This document shows positions 60,103-64,000 of a stretch of 64,000 nucleotides of DNA, piece after piece. Where the stretch lies: the NCBI GenBank assembly GCA_025738555.1, contig JAOVFP010000022.1:1860001-1924000 (forward strand). The letters are read 5' to 3'. A program made the translations under genes and the position numbers. Source of the DNA: Cyathus striatus. Its lineage: Eukaryota > Basidiomycota > Agaricomycetes > Agaricales > Nidulariaceae. Positions within the stretch are counted from its first letter, which is position 1, and the number at the start of each line of letters is the position of its first letter. The notes under the pieces were generated by a model. That model did not search any database, was not told the origin of the DNA, and was given only the letters and a program-made list of their open reading frames with translations.

Positions 60103-62739
60103 ATGGCACTGACACCAGGTGTAATATTCCTCTTCCAACAATTTCCCATCCTCGCTCTTATCTTCTTGGCAACATACTTCCTTGCAGGATCTCCCCTAGT
60201 AACGCCATGGATACCCTGGTTTCTCCCCGCGTGGCCCCTCGCCCTCCTAGCCACACTGCTCTCTTTCCCAGTTCGCGTGTTCATCTATGTCCAACTAAAG
60301 GAATATAGACATAAAAGAGAGGCAAAACGTATGGGTGCGCGTATGGCTCCTCGTCTACTGGGCGCAGAGATGGGGAACATGGGCCAGATGAGGTTGCTGA
60401 TGAAATGTTGGCGGGAGGGGTACCCTGGTTCGTTTTTGCATTCCTTTCTCGAGTGATGGATGCTGATTGTACGTATAGGAGACGGAATATGGGAAATAAT
60501 GAACCAATATGGATATGTTGTCGACACATATATTCTTTAGTTGATAATATTATTACTATTGAGCCGGAACATGTCAAGATTATTCTTTCTACAGACGCCA
60601 AGAATTATGTCAACAGTAAGTGTCTGTGTGCTGTTTCTGCTATAGTTCTTTCTGAATGAAGTTTGGCAGGTGAACGATTCCGATTTGCATTCCATGATGT
60701 GTTGGGGGATGGAATCTTCAATGCTGATGGTACATCCTTACTCTCACTATATGCGATTTGCGAGCTGACAAGATGCGTAGGTGACATTGGGAAATGAGCC
60801 TTCATTTCTGCCCCGCTAGCATTCTCCTTCAATCACCAACACTCTTTCCAAATGTCCATCGCTAACCAATCCCACAGATTCCATCGTTCCATCTCCTTCC
60901 CCTTCTTCACCCACGCACGAATCAGCAACTTCTTGCTCTTTGAGCAGTCCACGACAGATGTGATACGGCTGATTAACGAGAGGATGGAGACTGGGATGGC
61001 GGTTGATTTTCAGGTTTGTCGTTTCGTACCTTTCGCTTTCTAGCTATGTGTACATTCTTCCTCCTTCCCTACATATCTTCTTCCTTCATTGATGACAATA
61101 TCCTTTCCCTCCCTCCCCGCTACTCGTTCCTTTCCCTCCCTTCCCGCTATGTCATTACCATACTAATATACGTTTCTTACAGGACCTAATGCAACGGTAC
61201 ACCCTCGAAATGGGCACCGCATTCCTCTTCGGCAGCACAATCCACACACTCTCCGCTCCTTCAGTCACCTCATCCTCCCTCCCGCTCCCATACCCCCTCC
61301 CCCCATCCGACTTCCCCAGCACCCCAGAACAATCCTTCACCTCAGCATTCCACAATGCACAAGAAGTAACAGCCACGCGCGAGCGGCGCGGATAGCTGTG
61401 GCCTATCTTCGAGATATTAGAAGGCAAAGGTGCATATGCGTGCTGTGAATGCATATTTGGATATGGTGCTTGAGCGGGCAGTGGAGAGGAAGAGGGTGAA
61501 GGATGCTGAGAGGAAGCAGTTGGGTGGGAAGGTGGAGGAAGAGGAGACACCGTTGGATCATTTGCTTACCGTTACTTCTGGTATGGGTTTTTTTTCTTCG
61601 TGAGGATGCGAGGGAGCTGATTGGGAGTTAGACCCGGTACTGGTGAAGGATGAAGTGCTGAATGTGCTTATTGCTGCTTGCGATATGGTGCGTCATTCAG
61701 TTCTTGTTCTGCACCCGATACCCATACATAGGGTAGATGGCATCAACACTCACATTCTGCATATACTTTCTCATTCAACATCCTGAGGCTGCCAAAAAGC
61801 TGCGCGAGGAGGTTCTCTCCAAAGTTTGTACGGAGAAAAGTCCTACATACGAAGAGATGAAGGAGATGAAGGATTTGAAGGCTGTTATTAACGGTACGCC
61901 TTTCCCTTTAACGACACTTTATCCAAATGCTTATGGTTTTTGTTTACAGAAACGTTGAGGCTGTTGCCGTCTGTGTTCGCACTTCCCTTGCGTCGTTCCG
62001 CTAGCACCCCTGATATTATTACAGACCGTTTAATGTTCGTGAAGCGCATGCTTCCACTACATGGCCTTCCTCCGACCCCAATGAGAAACCGATAGACATC
62101 CCCGCTGGAGCTTCATGCGCCCTCCGTTTATCATACTACATTCCCTTGTGATTTACATCATCTCCTTAGGGTGACGTACAGCGTCATGATGATGCACACT
62201 AGGAAGGACCTTTGGGGGCCCGATGGTTTGTTCTTTCAGTTCAGATCCCTAAGTATAGGTTAGGTTGACATATAGTGCTAGCGGAAGAATTCAACATGGA
62301 AAGACTCCTCGACGATAGACTCAAAAAGTACCTTCTCCCCAACCTGTTTATCTTCCTTCCATTCAATGGCGGGCCGAAGATATGTATAGGACAACAGGTT
62401 CTCTTTCCTCCCTTTCCTTCTTTTCTCCCTCTAACTGCCATTATCTTCAAGTTGGCATACAACCGGATATCCTACCTCCTAGTCTGCATCCTGCAATCCT
62501 TCTCGTCATTCACCCCATGTCCCAATGCATTTCCACTGGATGCAAGGCCGTTGAAGGAGTGGGCAGGGAAGGAGGGTAGGAAGGGGAAGGAGAAGTTTAA
62601 GCCGCTTTTTGCATTGACTATGTGTAGTATGGTGAGTTAGTTGTGTTCTGGGTAAGGGGGTTGTTGCTAACGGTATGTGTAGGGTGGGATGTGGGTTAAG
62701 GCCCAGGCTGCTACGGATGGTGTGGATGGTGCGCAGTGA
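60103..62739 (+). pseudogene. cytochrome P450 pseudogene E, nearly full length
   Basis: Microsomal P450 monooxygenase copy from start to stop. Start MALTPGVIFLFQQFPILALI with hydrophobic N-terminal anchors, then DGIWEIMNQYGYVVD, YILLVDNIITIEPEHVKIIL, RFRFAFHDVLGDGIFNADG, and RFHRSISFPFFTHARISNFL in a different frame from the preceding stop-containing stretch. Then DVIRLINERMETGMAVDFQ, DLMQRYTLEMGTAFLFG and ASTLTFCIYFLIQHPEAAKK. ExxR helix ETLRLLPS is at about 61950, haem loop FLPFNGGPKICIGQQ near 62350-62395, and last exons LAYNRISYLLV and KAQAATDGVDGAQ stop at 62737-62739. The breaks are a frame problem near 60790-60860, a TAG near 61393 before LWPIFEILEG, and a damaged region near 62060-62230. 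The usual I-helix threonine is replaced by methionine (AACDM). Confidence 0.85.
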
Positions 62740-62927
62740 GGAGATACGGGCGGATAGCAGAGTATGGGATAGAACATAGTGGCTATCTTTTTCATTGGAG
62801 GTACTGGTGAATTTTAGATAGAGATATTGGTTAAAACTCATGCAGCTGCTAGTTGTACACGGCGGTATTGTACAGGATATGTAGATTCTGGAATACAATT
62901 AATGTCTTTTACATGGAATATGCGAGG

Positions 62928-63425
62928 TTACACCTTTACATCCTTAAAGACCTCTTTGAATACATCGCAGGTCCCTGGACCGTTTCTGGGTATGGAGTAT
63001 ACTGCAAACTCTACTTTCCGAAACCAGCCTTTAAACTCTGGATCCAGAAGTATAGATTTCATTTTGTTCACTACGAGGACAGGATGACAGCAGTATGCAC
63101 CACACCCCATAGCACCTGCAAAGGGAACTATCAGTATCCAAGTGTACTGGCAAAAGATAGGGTGACATACCAAGAACAAGGTACTGTTGCCCATTATGTG
63201 CAGCCATTCGATACACCAGCCTTATCTTTCCCCTCAAGTCCTCCAAATCTGACGCATTTGCGAAAATTTCTCCACCTGGAGTGAGCTTAGGAAGGCGGGG
63301 CGCAGTAACTGTTATGACTGACGCAACGCGCTGTTCTTGTTTTGGGAGATTGACGCATCCATGGTTGAGGTCGTGTTTGAAGATGACTACTCCCGGGGAG
63401 AATACACCTGGCTACTGAGCCTGGT
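62928..63425 (-). pseudogene. C-terminal fragment of a PARG-like (DUF2263, microbial-type PARG) protein
   Basis: Minus-strand exons match the C-terminal half of fungal microbial-type poly(ADP-ribose) glycohydrolase-like (DUF2263) proteins. Exon 63420-63155 reads VYSPGV-like GVFSPGVVIFKHDLNHGC, then VASVITVTAPRLPKLTPGG and LRGKIRLVYRMAAHNGQQYL. An intron (GTATGTC...TTTGCAG) leads to GAMGCGAYCCHPVLVVNKMK, FKGWFRKVEFAVYS and a C-terminus DVFKEVFKDVKV, stop 62928-62930. The core GAxGCGA motif is present. The N-terminal half with the GGGFL-type motif was not found upstream, where DUF6535 copy E begins instead, so this is a truncated copy. Confidence 0.6.
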
Positions 63426-63589
63426 CCTAAGTTTGGCCGGGGGTAGTATGACTGTTTGAGTGTTGGATAGAGGGTGGATGAGTAGCATAGCGCTTCTTCC
63501 TAGTAGAACTATCACTAAGGGGACACATAACATACTTGAACACGCACCTGAGTCATAGACAAACTGACAATCCACCCTCCAGCAGGTGA

Positions 63590-64000
63590 TTGACCCGCCA
63601 ACAAACACGCTCACACTCCCCGCTAGCACTCTCAACTTCTCAAACCCAGGATGCGCACGGAGAACCTCGAACACACTATCTCTGGCCGATTCATAAGGGG
63701 TACATAGACCAGCAACGAGTTTGTCGATATGCCGCGTGTTGTATTTGTCATGTTGGCGCAGGAGTGTGTACAAGGACATTTCGTCGCATTACTGGAATGC
63801 ACAGTCAAACTCAAATACCATAAAGAACATATCCCCTTCCGACAAATTGTTAATATCCGTGTCTCCTTCACGTGCCTCGAAGGATGGTTAAAGAACCTTT
63901 TCACATCATCCCCCGCGTTCCGTATGCGGATAAACATCTCGAGGTAGTGGTTCCGTGCATCTCGGTGCAGGATCGAGTTGCTGTTCAGATGTCTTATAGC
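63590..64000 (-). pseudogene. DUF6535 relic, copy E (runs off the window)
   Basis: Minus-strand C-terminal half of a DUF6535 protein, with RNAGDDVKRFFNHPSRHVKE near 63910, then an internal deletion that joins the SEGD... segment to CDEMSLYTLLRQHDKYNTRH. It ends AHPGFEKLRVLAGSVSVFVG at about 63590. Compared with copy D about 300 bases are missing in the middle. The 5' part lies beyond base 64000. Confidence 0.75.

Noticed and set aside
1..64000. tRNA or rRNA genes
   Set aside because: No cloverleaf with A and B box sequences and no rRNA signature were noticed while reading; a tRNAscan-SE run would settle the tRNA question.

Overview
The window is from a filamentous basidiomycete, almost certainly an agaricomycete. 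The genes are cut by many 45-65 bp GT-AG introns. The families seen are NACHT NTPases of the fungal NLR type, DUF6535 membrane proteins, cytochrome P450s, Plavaka and Tnp2-type DNA transposons, and LTR elements. No rRNA, tRNA or CRISPR feature was found. All assignments were made by reading translations by eye; no database search was run.

Layout. 1-3.8 kb: a decayed DUF6535 copy (A) fused to a P450 fragment, an unrecognised relic, and a broken NMNAT/POF1-like gene, all on the minus strand. 4.8-13.35 kb: the best preserved gene, a plus-strand gene of some 30 or more exons that encodes an N-terminal DUF6535 membrane domain followed by a long HEAT-like solenoid, with roughly one repeat per exon. 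13.56-17.1 kb: DUF6535 relic B (split by a 1.1 kb insertion) joined to P450 relic B. 17.4-26.5 kb: a 9.1 kb element bounded by inverted repeats and a 7-bp target duplication. It carries a Tnp2-like transposase with one stop codon, a Pro/Ser/Thr-rich passenger gene and a captured piece of a tRNA 2-thiouridylase (MTU1-like) gene. 27.2-30.0 kb: intact NACHT gene 1. 30.7-33.2 kb: DUF6535 relic C joined to P450 relic C. 33.7-45.2 kb: NACHT pseudogene 2, interrupted by four insertions including a complete 6.8 kb Plavaka element with its DUF6698-like partner gene. 45.8-48.2 kb: DUF6535 relic D. 49.9-51.6 kb: a gag-only LTR retrotransposon with perfect 5-bp target duplication. 53.3-54.8 kb: P450 relic F. 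54.96-55.25 kb: a MITE. 55.4-58.2 kb: intact NACHT gene 3 (minus). 58.6-59.7 kb: a hAT-like non-autonomous element with 8-bp target duplication. 60.1-62.7 kb: a nearly full-length P450 pseudogene (E). 62.9-63.4 kb: a PARG-like (DUF2263) C-terminal fragment. 63.6-64.0 kb: DUF6535 relic E, running off the window.

Reading. The window is a multigene-family cluster built by duplication of a module in which a NACHT gene and a P450 gene are divergently transcribed (three instances), often with a DUF6535 gene convergent to the NACHT gene. Two NACHT copies look functional, while every simple DUF6535 copy and every P450 copy is broken. Decay of the repeated sequences shows a strong CpG-to-TpG signature. 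All 11 differences between the two LTRs of the gag element fall at CpG-derived sites, and many inactivating stops are TGA where CGA is expected, consistent with cytosine methylation of repeats. The most unusual intact object is the exon-modular DUF6535-HEAT gene.
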